Origin: Tethya wilhelma
Lineage: Eukaryota > Porifera > Demospongiae > Tethyida > Tethyidae
Length of the DNA: 64,000 nucleotides
NCBI GenBank assembly: GCA_964030475.1
Contig: CAXIPT010000003.1
Span: 11,129,763-11,193,762, forward strand
Direction: 5' to 3'
Part shown: positions 1 to 11,400 of the stretch, piece after piece
Layout: every line of letters starts with the position of its first letter
How positions within the stretch are numbered: the stretch's first letter is position 1
Translations under genes and position numbers: made by a program
Notes under the pieces: model-generated
The model's input: the letters and a program-made list of their open reading frames with translations, nothing else
The model's database searches: none
What the model was told of the DNA's origin: nothing

Positions 1-332
1 TGCATGGACCTGCTAGCATGGTCAGGAAAGATTGTGTACAGGTTGTGTCAATTAGTGGAGTGAAAGGAGTTGCACAGATTCTGCACCATGCATTGAATAG
101 CCAGTTCACAAGAATGATTGTGTGTGCCATTCTTAAGTTCCTCACTGTATTATGAGAGAGGACTCCCCAGGATGAGGCTTAAGAGGACTCAGACACTCTT
201 GTAGTTTGGTCTGACTACATATAATTTGCCTGATGAGATTGCATGCTTGTGATTTTGTGGTATGAGAGTTTGGTGCCTTGTGGTAGAGTTCTGACTCATG
301 AATATTTATGTTTTGTTCCATTCACTATACAG

Positions 333-431
333 GATGGTACCACCCCACTCCATCAGGCTAGTCAGAAAGGACACAAGGACATAGTGGAGGTTCTGTTGAA
401 TCATGGAGCTGAAGTTGACCTCCCAAACAAG
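333..431 (+). CDS. Ankyrin-repeat exon, tail of a gene starting upstream of the window
   Basis: This 99 bp exon encodes one 33-residue ankyrin repeat (DGTTPLHQASQKGHKDIVEV and onward). It lies between an acceptor ending at 332 and a GT donor at 432, both in phase 0. The flanks at 1-330 and 432-600 closely match those around the 11730-11828 exon of gene 2, so this is the 3' part of another family member whose 5' exons lie outside the window. Reading through the donor gives a stop near 489-491, so a terminal exon is possible. A single N at 641 breaks the similarity and is probably a contig join. Confidence 0.75.
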
Positions 432-1091
432 GTGAGTATATATGTGATATGTATAGTGATTAAAGGAATGTGCCACAACAGAGAGTTATAGGGTCCTTTT
501 GCTGTGAAGGAATGTGTAGAGAGTGTGTATAGTTTCTGTCAGTGTCTGTATGGTGATGATGATAGTGTAGCAGGGAATGGATTATGATGATAGGTTACAC
601 TCACATACACTGTATTCCATGTTGGCAAGAAAGTAAAGTANCATTGGTAGTCCAGCTAGACCTTGATAGCCAGGCTATATAGCTGTTTGACAACAGCTGC
701 ATGGGCATTCAATTGCATCATGGATAAATATCTATGAGTGGATGGCATAGCTGCTAAATATAGCTCATCTGGTTCACTTGCTACAAATACCATTCCAAGA
801 AATAGTTCTTAGTTTGGACAGTGCCATCATGCACAAGCATGATGAGCAAGTATCGCTGATGGATTCAATTGCTGACTGACTACCTCCTCTGCGCCGAGGC
901 TTTAGCACCTTGGTGCTTTTCATTATAGGGTGTACTGGTACAGTGGTGCGATGACTATTACCAGTTCAAACTGGTCTAGCCAGCCATCTCACTGCCATTC
1001 ATAAATTAGCCCTGTTGAGTGTTTAAAAGCTGGTTCAGAATACACTAACTAATAGTGTTGTTCTACTTTAATTTTGTTTGTTCCATTGTAG
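432..1091. other. Intergenic interval between ankyrin genes
   Basis: The first 200 bp are intron or downstream sequence shared with 11829-12000. An N lies at 641. From there to the acceptor at 1090-1091 I see no gene. A short inverted repeat around 893-925 (GCCGAGGCTTTAGCACC facing GGTGC) is the only structure noticed. Confidence 0.5.
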
Positions 1092-1115
1092 GAGTTGACA
1101 TCTCAATCAGTCACA

Positions 1116-4100
1116 ATGGAGTCACTGCCACCAGAACTCAGGGCCATTGACAGATGCTCTGAAAAGTTGACTTCCCTCTTCAAATTGGATCCTCTCAAAT
1201 TATCAGTAACATTTATTTCAAGTGAACTCATACCTCACACCATTGCTGATAAGATGCAGCTGCAAGGAGTGACTTCTGAAGCAAAGGCTGTGGAGCTCCT
1301 GTCTTCTATACGTGCAGTAGTAGCTTCTTCTCCTGAAAAACTTGCAACAGTTATTGCCATCTTAAAGGAGGAGGCATGGTTGAAGGATGTGTGTGAGACC
1401 CTCTCCTCTACTTATAGTGAGTACCTTGTTACTTTCATCAAATTGATGATTCTTTTAATACTGTAACAGTATTTTTTTATTATGTGAGGGTACTTCTTGA
1501 TTGAATGACCCATCCATGCCGTAATTTTGCCCTTCCAGGTGAGTGTCTTCAGGAAGTCCAGACCCGGCAGCAGTCCATAGGTGAAGCCACTTCTAACATA
1601 ACTATAGCTCTACCTCAGCAAGACACTGATAGTGCTGGACGTGGAGACCACACCCCTGCAGACACCAAATCACCTCGTCTAATTGTTGAAGAAAAAGTTG
1701 GTTTTTTGAAGAAGAGGTTTTCAGAACTTGTGAAGAGAACAGTCAAGTCGTGTATGAAGAAAGAAGTTATGGATCCTGAATTTCTAGAGTCGTTTCGTGT
1801 AGATTTGGCTTTTCTTCCAGATTTGGAACAACTAGTTCCAAGCACATTTTCCACTGAAAGTATCTTAAAAGCCGAAAGTGTCTCCTTGATTCTTGCAAAG
1901 TTCAGCAAATTCTGGAATTTTCTAAATTGCGAACTCCTAGAGACAATCATAGCTAATTTTGGGAGCTCTGATCTTCAAGAAGAAATGACAGCCTATACAA
2001 GCGACTTGTGGAGTTTTTGTGCTGTTACTAACGTCTCCAGCTTTCCTTCCTGGGAGTTGAAAATACCTCCAGACTTTTCAGCCGTTATAGCAACTTTCAA
2101 TATCAGTAAAGATGAATGTACCATTGCACATTTACTTGAATACCGACAGAAAATTGCTCAGAATTCTGATATCCAGCCGCTTAATATTCGATTACACAGC
2201 GCCACTCCTGGTAGTGTGATCGTGACAATGTCCCTTCCTAGAGTCCTCACCACCAGCTTCGTAGCATCTCTAACGTTGGAGCACTTACCACTGATAACAG
2301 CCTTGACAATTGATGGCATCGATGTGAGGAGCTATCAGAGTCTTCTAAAGGTAAATCCTAGTCCTTTACCTCCCAGGATCATAGCTACTCTATACCAATG
2401 GCCCATCTAAATCTATTGATTGTCAGTGAAGTTGCAAGTGGCCAGTTAGTTGCATGCACATGTGTTGCATTGCCTGTTTGGTGGTTATACTCGTTGGCTC
2501 ATTCAAACTTTGTATGCTAGGTACTTGTAGTGGCACCTGGCCAGTGGGTGTTAGTGATGCTCTCTCTGTTGTTATCAATTGTTTGTTTCATTTTCAGTGT
2601 CCCATTCCTCTCATTGAGGCTGTTGATAGAGGCTACACTGAGGTGACCAAGACACTCCTAGCTAATGAGAGTGATGTTGACATTGAGGATGAGGTAAACT
2701 AAAGTTGCTATACCCATAGATTATATAGACATACGTATACCCAGGATTGGAAACTGAGGTCATATGACACATTTTAGTGATGCACTTGGCATTGTCAATT
2801 TTGCAGCTTAGTTTTTTCTAGAGAAGTCAAAAACCAACAAACAGCAGCTACAAGACGACCCTCAAAAGATAAAAATAATTCATAAATAGCCACTAAAATG
2901 TTTGCAACCGCGTATTGCATGCGCTTGAGAAGTTTTTAGTTCTGTGTGTATACAGCTTTATCAGAACAGTACATGACATGCTGCTCATTTTCAACCCACA
3001 GTTCTTTCTCTGATAGGTATATTCCTTCAAACTGCCCAGAAGAGCATATAGTTTGTATTAGTGCTTGAGTTGATAGTGCATAAATTGGCTCTACTGCATT
3101 GAGACAGCTGGGAGATGGGTGATAAGTTTTGATAGCAAAATTGGTCAAAACACGGCTTTGTCCAGTCTTAGCTGATGAACAACAGACCAAGAGAATCATG
3201 ATCTATAGTATGGCTAAGGGCATATACTAAGACCTTCTCGAGACATGGCAACAGCTAGCTCACATTGATAAAGCGTACAGCCAACAGGAGAGGGAGAAAA
3301 AAAGTAGTGTAAGTGGTCCAATTTTGAGCGCCTAGAAATTAGCTATTGAAACCAGTAAAGCAGCATTTTTTTATGAAAACGTTAGTTCAAATATTGGACT
3401 TTACTTCTACAACTTACTTTTCCTCTTGGCTTGTACGAGGAGTGAGTTTTTTGAAAGAAAAGCAGCCTTCCTTGTACAATCAATTTTACTCAACAAAAAA
3501 TGACCAAAAATTAACAATGCGGAAGGCTTCACGAGTTAACTATGGGACTATACTGTCATGTGACCTCCGTTTCCAATCCTGTGTACGTAGTCTATATAAT
3601 CTATGCTATACCAGTCATGATAAGCATTGACATGAATGTTAGGGTAGCCTGATGGGTGTGGCATGTCTAAACTCTCTCTCTTGTTTCCCCCACAGAGTGG
3701 TACAACTCCTCTGTGGAGTGCATGTCATTATGGTCACACTGCCATTGCAGCATTATTGATAGACCATGGAGCTGACGTCAACAGACCAAGAAACGTAAGT
3801 CATCTAAATGTGCACATAGTTTTTTCCTCCTTACAAATTTGAAGAGTACTTTAATGTGGTATCTAGGAGTTATTTAAATTTTAAAAAGTTTTGGTACATG
3901 TATTGATTGTCAGTAATAAGGTACTGCATGCATGCATGTATTTCAGTCTTTAACGTGTTCATAACTTCACATGGTCTCATACAGGATGATGTTGGCAGTC
4001 CTCCTCTGATAGAACCCAGTGCTAGAGGTCATCTGGACACTGTCAAGTTGTTGATAGCCAGAGGTGCTAACATCAATGGACAGAACAAGGTATGAACATC

Positions 4101-4645
4101 AGTACTCTTAATGCAATGAGGGATCTAAAGATATTTCATTATGGCTGTTCCTCCACTAAAAACCAAGAGTAATTCCTAATTAATTTTAAGGACAGTGAAG
4201 CTTAGTTTTGTGTCAATAGGCAAATTGTTCCAACCCCCATTGCCGCGATCACCTCACCAACCATTAGTGTATGAACAGATTAAGTCATTGTTCACAATTG
4301 TTGATAGTTTGTTGGAGTGTCTTTGAGCACCATGGCATGTCTGGTATTCTTCTGATAATATTATGTGTATTGTGTGACGATCGTATGAGTACATGCAATC
4401 AAGGTCTGATTACTAGTTTCACTCCTCACATCATATGGTGCCTATTTCCTGTAGTGGTAGCTCATCCATAGCTGTTGTTTGTGGGAATGTTTATGAACTG
4501 GTTTACTCATTGTCAAGAATTACACATTGTGTTCCATTCACTACAGGGTGGTGTCACTCCCCTCTCTCTTGCTAGTCAGGAAGGACACAAGGACATAGTG
4601 GAGGTTCTGTTGAATCATGGAGCTGAAGTGGACCTCCCAAGCAAG
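1116..4645 (+). CDS. Gene 1: CARD-like domain, helical domain, ankyrin repeats
   Basis: Exons read as 1116-1416, 1539-2350, 2598-2693, 3696-3794, 3985-4089 and 4547-4645, all with GT-AG borders and agreeing phases (the first two sum to 371 codons). The ATG at 1116 aligns with the start of gene 2, where a stop lies just upstream in frame. Exon 1 (about 100 aa) is all helical and resembles a CARD or death fold: hydrophobic heptads, a DP motif, then SPEKL. Exon 2 is a 270-aa helical domain that I do not recognise, shared by all four copies. Four ankyrin repeats follow (32, 33, 35 and 33 aa). The 5' half of exon 2 is closest to gene 3 and the 3' part is nearly identical to gene 2. Reading through the last donor gives a stop at 4790-4792, a possible natural end. 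A MITE cuts off the downstream flank at about 4844. A role in innate-immune-type adaptor signalling is only inference. Confidence 0.75.
2715..3603. mobile_element. TIR element inside gene 1 intron, 9-bp TSD
   Basis: Terminal inverted repeats of about 50 bp: the left starts CATAGATTATATAGAC and the right ends GTCTATATAATCTA. The repeats share GGATTGGAAAC and a GAGGTCA block. TGCTATACC flanks it at 2706-2714 and 3604-3612. The paralogous intron of gene 2 (10045-10149) has one copy of that 9-mer and no insertion. A 9-bp duplication suggests a Mutator-like nonautonomous element. A minus-strand open frame at 2936-3199 inside it is not recognised. Confidence 0.85.
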
Positions 4646-4843
4646 GTGATTGCAAAATTAATTAATTTCCCATTCCCCAATACTGTGTGCCCATGCATAG
4701 ACCTGCTAGCATGGTCAGCAAAGATTGTGTATAGGTTGTGTCAATCAGTAAGAGGAGTTGCACAGATTTTGCACCATGCATCAATTGAATAGCCAGTTCA
4801 CAAGGTTGATTGTGTGTGCCATTCTTATGTTCCTCACTGTATT

Positions 4844-5571
4844 ATACGTACGGTAGTACGTATAGTAGGAATGGACCACATGTCTCATAGACCCAATACA
4901 AAATGTTTATCACCATAAAAATCTAGCATAATAAAGTTAAGCCCTCAAACTTGCTCAAAGTCTCTCCCCAACAGATTACCAACTGCATGCAAGACCTAAA
5001 ACACACAGAAACTTTACTGGACACTCGTAGAGAGCGCTAGTGGGAAGCCACAACAGTGCCACTTTTGTTCTCCTAACGTACTTACGTACGTACGTACGTA
5101 CGTACTGACTGACTTACTTGAACACGGTTTCCAGAGAACCAGAAAGTGTGGAGCCAACTTTGACAGCACAAGGTTAGCCCTTTTCAAGGGAACTACATTC
5201 CTTGATACTCGTTTTTATCACAAATATGCCTAAACAAAAACTAGAAAGCTTTGAAACTTAGCATAAAAATTCACGTACTTCAACGTAGCAATCTTCTTGT
5301 AGATAGAGTTCAAAGGTCACTCATCTAGCCACGTGGCATTTAACGCGCATGCGCATTAGTTACTCTAGCATTACAATGCATATATAGCTGCTACTCAAGC
5401 TTTTTGTAGGGACTAACCAGTCTCTAACAGTCTTCACACTGTAGTGTTGAAAAAAGTGAATGAACAAGTAGCAAAAATTTCAAAAAAATTAACAGTGTAG
5501 GAATGGGCAGTGCTCTAAAAAGTATTGGAACAAGGCATGTCTCAATTTCGGGCACATGACTACTTCATTTT
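4844..5571 (+). mobile_element. MITE family A copy, cut by the sequence gap
   Basis: It begins at ACGTACGGTAGTACGTATAG, a short hairpin found at the start of every family A copy in the window (21052, 41346, 42622, 61128, 63541). It then runs through the shared AATGGRCC, TACTCGTTTTYATCA and GTAGGAATGGGCAGTGC blocks until the Ns at 5572. It replaces the downstream flank of gene 1, as the equivalent flank of gene 2 continues uninterrupted at 11533. A GTAC run at 5083-5104 lies inside. Confidence 0.8.
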
Positions 5572-5638
5572 NNNNNNNNNNNNNNNNNNNNNNNNNNNNN
5601 NNNNNNNNNNNNNNNNNNNNNNNNNNNNNNNNNNNNNN
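5572..5638. other. Assembly gap (67 N)
   Basis: Run of unknown bases. It falls inside a MITE hairpin arm, which would explain an assembly break. Confidence 0.99.
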
Positions 5639-5995
5639 ATGGGGAGATTTTACGTGAGGTCAAAGGACACTTCTTTCGAGTGAGATGTATTTGGTGTAAA
5701 ATGTGGCCACATTAGTTGCCAATGGTATTAAATGGGGAGATTTTACGTGAGGTCAAAGTTCTTGACTAAAGCATCCCCACATGTTTGAGTATAGAAAGCT
5801 ATATTATATGGGGAGCTTTTATGTGAGGTCAAAGTACTGACGTAAAATCTTCCCATATAAATAATGCACCATACAATTGTGGTCATGTTTTCCATGTTAC
5901 GTAAAATTGTGCCATGATTGAATCAGGGTAGAAGTGACGTAAAACTCCCCCATGATTAACCCATGGGACAGGTCACGTAAAATCTTCCCATGAGT
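5639..5995. repeat. Cluster of alternating inverted copies of a TTACGT-centred motif
   Basis: The motif ATGGGGAGATTTTACGTGAG followed by GTCAAAG occurs in forward orientation at about 5639, 5732 and 5808 (the last with small changes). The complement-like form CGTAAAATCTTCCCAT occurs at about 5838, 5898, 5934 and 5973. Forward copies sit on the left and inverted copies on the right, so the block can fold back. It borders the start of the duplicated region shared with 50.6 kb. Confidence 0.7.
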
Positions 5996-6158
5996 TAATC
6001 ATGGGAATTTCTCTACTTTTATGTAAAAAAACTGTAGGACCAGCTATAGCATGTCAGAGACTACTGTCTGATTGTGAGAAAATGATTTTTATACCACGAG
6101 TCATGATCATGTATATAGTCATGAATACTTTTGAGCCCCACCCACGTCAAAACTCACG

Positions 6159-8470
6159 TGACTCTGCTAAGAACGCGAAACGCCTTTGTTTGGCCAGGAG
6201 AACAGACAGACAGAAGAGTTTTTGTTTCATATTTGTGTCTCCTAAAGAAGAAAGAAGAGAATCAGACCTGTGAGAAATCTGTTGTTATATCACCAGTTGT
6301 GCTGAGCTAGCCAGCAGCTCACTGCAGCGCTGAACTTTTTGAAGGTGAGTCCATGGAACATGAAAGAAGGGATGTGTGGTAGTACAGTCAGGTACTGATA
6401 ATGAGTGCTAACTAAAATGAAGTAACTTGATTCAACAGGTTCTGTAAAGTAAACTTAGTAAAATTGTTTAGTTCTCCATAGGCCTAGCATACCAATATGT
6501 GTAGTCTGGCCTGGCAAGTCCAGGGTGAATCCTAGTCTGGGTGAATTCTTGTCTAGCCTAGTCCATGTTGGACGGTTGAGACATATTTATTTGTTGTAAT
6601 CTGAGTGACTAATCTCTCATTCAAAACAGGCAGACTGAGGCATTTCTCAGGAATAATTAGTTACATTCAAAGTTCAAGTTTGTCTCCATCCCCAGCCTAC
6701 TAGCTAGCTACTGTAATCTAGTAGTCATTACCTTTTTGATTGTGTTTCTTTGATGACCATTACTAGTTTAGACTAATGTCAAGTTGAGGCCAACCAGCTG
6801 CATCATTGTGTTTTCTAACCACCGTGCCCTCCCATTGGCTCTATAGCAACGGCCTGTTGACATCTTGCATATAATTTCAGATACTTGGCTCCCCTTCTCC
6901 CTTCCATGAGTGAAAGGTCAAAGGAGAGCTTGGAAACAGGGCTAGCATCACTATACCAGGCTTATTAACCATGTTATAAGTTAGCCTCCCAGGCTCTCTC
7001 CTCAGGGATGGTTTCACACACACACACATGAGCTGATGAATGGGAATGACAGGGAGAGAGCATGGTATATGTGAAATCATGTGACAGTATATAGGGATGA
7101 ACATACTGTATAGTGAATGTGGCCTGTCTGGTTTTTGTTTGTGGCTGAATCTCAAATGTTAATTAGTACCCTCCAATTACTCAATTAGAGTAATTAATGG
7201 TAATTATTACTTATCAACCAATCACTTGTTTTAGTCATGTGACTACAAATGTGTTGGCTGAAGATAGCAAACACATAATTATCGAGAATTCTTGTTTAAA
7301 GTTTGTGAATCGCCTCCTCTTGTCCTTTGCTGCCTTTCAATTTAAATAAGACATGATATCTATTCCGCATTTGATGTGCTGTAGCTACCTCATTTCATCA
7401 TGACCAGATGGAACATATTGGTGTAAATTAGTTGAAAAGTGAGCAGACAATTATAATAAGAATGGTTTTCAGATGAAGTGTGTCCACAATGTGATTGAGC
7501 TAGGTTAGTTATCAAGGGGGGAGGACTGCGTTGACTCCAACATGATTATCATTCCCTATGACCTCATTAGGCATCTAAGAAGGTCATTATTATACAGTTA
7601 ATGCTCATGTTGTTCAACCCACTTGGCACATATACCAACTGGTCCATTGGTGACAAAAGGCTACAAGATGTCAAGAGTATCTTACATTTCAACATGAAGG
7701 GGATTAGGGGGGAATATACGATGACAAGACAGACAGACAGGATGACAGGAGCTCATGCAGCACTCATAAGCTCCTGACGATGATGATAACTTAGTTTAAA
7801 ATTTAATGACTGGTGTGTAGATTGATGCAATGCCTGAGGGTGGGTCTACCGATGGACTTCCTATCGTAGAGTTTTGGTCCATAAGACACAGGCCATTGTC
7901 TTATTGATTAATACATGATGGTGAATCATGTATAGTATATATGCATATATAATTATTGTGTGATATTATGTTGTCACACACAATGTCATGTGTAAGCCTA
8001 TAAAAACATTGTTGTTTACACAGTCCTATGACTTCTATACTACTGTAGTGTACCAGTTGTTTTGACAAGCACATGTAACATGTGCCACTACTATCACAAT
8101 GCCTAAGTGTGGCCTACCTCTTCCTAATTAATACCCTCTTGATTCTATTGTAGGAGTTGATGCTCATCCCTCACAATGGAGACACCTGAAGTAACTGCAT
8201 TTGATAGGTGCACCAAGAAGCTGGTCCTCATTTTCCAAATCGATCCTATCAGCGTCGCTACCACTCTAATTGCCAGGGGCTTCCTCCCTTCTACAATTAC
8301 CAGTAAGTTACGACTGCAGTCTCTCACAGAGGAAGCAAAGGCTCTGGAGCTGGTGGTCTGTATACGTGCCCTCTTGTCTGCCTCTCCTGAGAAGTTTCCC
8401 AGTATAGTGGAATCTTTAGAAGAGGAGGTGTGGTTGAAGGATGTGTGTGAGACCCTCTCCACTACTTTTA
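6159..8470 (+). repeat. Duplicated segment, partner of 50616-54129
   Basis: From about AAGAACGCG near 6169 to the end of exon 1 of gene 2, this segment aligns almost continuously with 50616-54129 upstream of gene 4. The order is the same, for example GACAGACAGACAGGATGA at about 7730 and again at about 52757. The partner carries two insertions that are absent here. No coding gene is seen before 8176. CACACACACACA around 7017-7026 and a palindromic AT stretch are minor. Confidence 0.85.
6180..6343 (+). other. Possible noncoding first exon of gene 2
   Basis: A conserved stretch ends in a strong donor (GAAG|GTGAGT at 6343/6344). The next strong acceptor downstream is CTATTGTAG|GAG just before the gene 2 ATG. 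The paralogous position near 50783 has GTTAGT instead of GTGAGT, a weaker donor. This is suggestive only; there is no direct transcript evidence. Confidence 0.35.
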
Positions 8471-11400
8471 GTGAGTACATATTATATGCATGTTTACTTT
8501 TATTACATGACTATCGTATGGCGGGAAGTTTTCTAGTGAGTTTTCGCATTTTCGTTTCAGGTAGAAATTTATGGGAAAATTTTTTTCGTAAGTAGCTGAT
8601 TCCTAAACTAATATATTGAGATCCATTTTAGCTCCTTTACTTCCAATAGAATTCAGCAGATATAGTTCATTTTCCAAGGAGGTTATCAATTCAGAGTACG
8701 TGCGCATATAAAGGTTAATGAACCGCCTACTGCATGAAGCTGTAAAGTATTTCACCAAGTTTACAGAATGCTAATTTGTACATATATCTCAACCCCTTTC
8801 ATACCAAGTTATATGTTTGATGAAATTTTTGTAGCAAAAATTCCTCATTATACATAATAGTATTTGTCTTATGCATATCAAAGCACTTCTTATTTGCTCA
8901 GCCCATCTATATCAGCTTGATAAAATGAGTACTTATACTCATTTTTATCCTTTTACCCTTCCAGGTGAATGCCTTCATCAGGTCCAGACCCACCAGCAGC
9001 CATCGATAGCTACTGCAGACACTGATAGTGTAGATATACAAAAAAAGATTGATTCGCTGAACAAACGGTTTTCAGAGCTTGTGAAGAAAACTGTTAAGTC
9101 TTTTGTGAAGAAAGAATCAAAAGATCCCGATTTTCTTGATTCCTTTCGCTTCGATGTGGCATACCTCCCAAATTTGAAAGAGCTGCTTCCTAGTGCATTT
9201 TCAATTGAAATTATTTTAGAAGCAAGGAGTGTATCCACGATTCTCGGAAAGTTTAGCAACTATTGGGATTATTTGAATGCTGACTTGCTGCAGCTAGTAG
9301 TCAGTAATTTAGGTGATTCATCTTTGAAGGAAGAAATGTCAGATTATTCTAGAGACTTGCAAGAGTTTTGTGCTTCTACTAATGTCTCCAACTTTCCTGC
9401 GTTTAAAAGAAACATACCTCCTGACTTCTCTAAAGTTATAGCCACACTCAACATTAGCCCACAACAATGCACCCTAGCTGATTTGCTTAACTTCCGTAGA
9501 GAAATGGCTTGTTCCTCAGTTTTACAACCCCCAGACATACGCCTAAACAATTCATTTACTGGTAGTGTGATTGTGACACTGTCCCTTCCTAGAGTCCTCA
9601 CCACCAGCTTCGTAGCATCTCTAACGTTGGAGCACTTACCACTGATAACAGCCTTGACAATTGATGGCATCGATATGAGGAGCTATCAGAGTCTTCTGAA
9701 GGTAAATCCTAGTCCTTTACCTCCCAGGATCGTAGCTACTCTATACCAATGGTCCATCTAAATCTATTGATTGTCAGTGAAGTTGCAAGTGGCCAGTTAG
9801 TTGCATGCACATGTGTAGCATTGGCTGTTTGGTGGTTATACTCGTTGGTTCATTCAAACTTTGTATGCTAGGTACTTGTAGTGGCACCTGGCCAGTGGGT
9901 GTTAGTGATGCTCTCTCTGTTGTTATCAATTGTTTGTTTCATTTTCAGAGTCCCATTCCTCTCATTGAGGCTGCCTGGAGAGGGTACACTGAGGTGACCA
10001 AGACACTCCTAGCTAATGAGAGTGATGTTGACATTGAGGATGAGGTAAAGTAAAGTTGCTATACCAGTCATGGTAAGCATTGACAGTGAATGTTAGGGTA
10101 CCCTGATGGGTGTGGCATGTCTAAACTCTCTCTCTTGTTTCCCCCACAGAGTGGCTTGACTCCTTTGTGGAGGGCATGTCATTATGGTCACACTGCCATT
10201 GCAGCATTGTTGATAGACCATGGAGCTGATGTCAACAGACCAAGAGATGTAAATCATCTTACATGTATGTGCATGGAATGGGATTATTTTCTTACTCACT
10301 GAATAGGAGCTATTTAAGCTTTAATTGCTACATTATCCATGATGCATGGACTATATATAGTCGGTATATAACCCTATAGGTTGAGCATATTAAGCTTGTA
10401 CAGGGTCTGATTGTCAGTAATTAGGTACTGTATCTCAGTCTATTCCAACAATGTTTTCATTTGTGCATAAATTCACATACAGAATGATCTTGGCTACCCT
10501 CCTCTTGTACAAACCAGTGCTAGAGGTCATCTGGACACTGTCAAGTTGTTGATAGACAGAGGTGCTAACATCAATGGACAGAACAAGGTACAATAAATAA
10601 CGTAAATTAGAAAATTTTTGTTGGTAAAATATTTCGTCTGTTAAATTTTCATGCATAGTTTAATTTTCGTTGTTGTAGATAATTCAGAGATAGATCGCCA
10701 TGCAAAATTAATAAGCTTTTGCCGAGTTTTATTTTCCTTGGTAAAGGTCATCAGCGTAATTTTTTATAGTTCCCGATCTATATTATTTTATAAACATCTG
10801 TATTAGGTCATAGAGTCTGGTGTAGAAACAACATTAGTTCATGTGAGATCTAAAATGACTATCCCTCCATGAAAAACCATGCAAGGATATACTTCACATA
10901 CAGTTTGTGTTTTTGTCAACAGTAAATTGTTCCAACCCACATTCCATCACCACACCAACCATTAGTGTATGGACAGATTAAGTCATGGTTCACAATGGTT
11001 GATATTTTGTTGAAGTGTCTTTGAGCACCATGGCATGTCTGGTATTCTTCTGATAATATTATGTGTATTGTGTGACGATCGCATGAGTACATGCAATCAA
11101 GGTCTGATTACTAGTTTCAATCCTCACATCATATGGTGCCTATTTCCTGTAGTGGTAGCTCATCCATAGCTGTTGTTTGTGGGAGTGTTTATGAACTGGT
11201 TTACTCATTGTCAAGAATTACACATTGTGTTCCATTCACTACAGGATGGTGCCACTCCCCTCTATCTTGCTAGTCAGGAAGGACACAAGGACATAGTGGA
11301 GGTTCTGTTGAATCATGGAGCTGAAGTGGACCTCCCAAGCAAGGTGATTGCAAAATTAATTAATTTTCCATTCTCTATACTACGTACCCATGCATGGACC

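Noticed and set aside
6001..6273. Open frame of 90 codons starting in the motif cluster
   Set aside because: It crosses repeat sequence, has no domain, and the duplicated partner at 50.6 kb does not preserve it.
8145..8480. Minus-strand frame opposite gene 2 exon 1, also at 53876-54121
   Set aside because: It is the antisense of a conserved, phase-consistent exon; same for the frames opposite the exon 2 copies.
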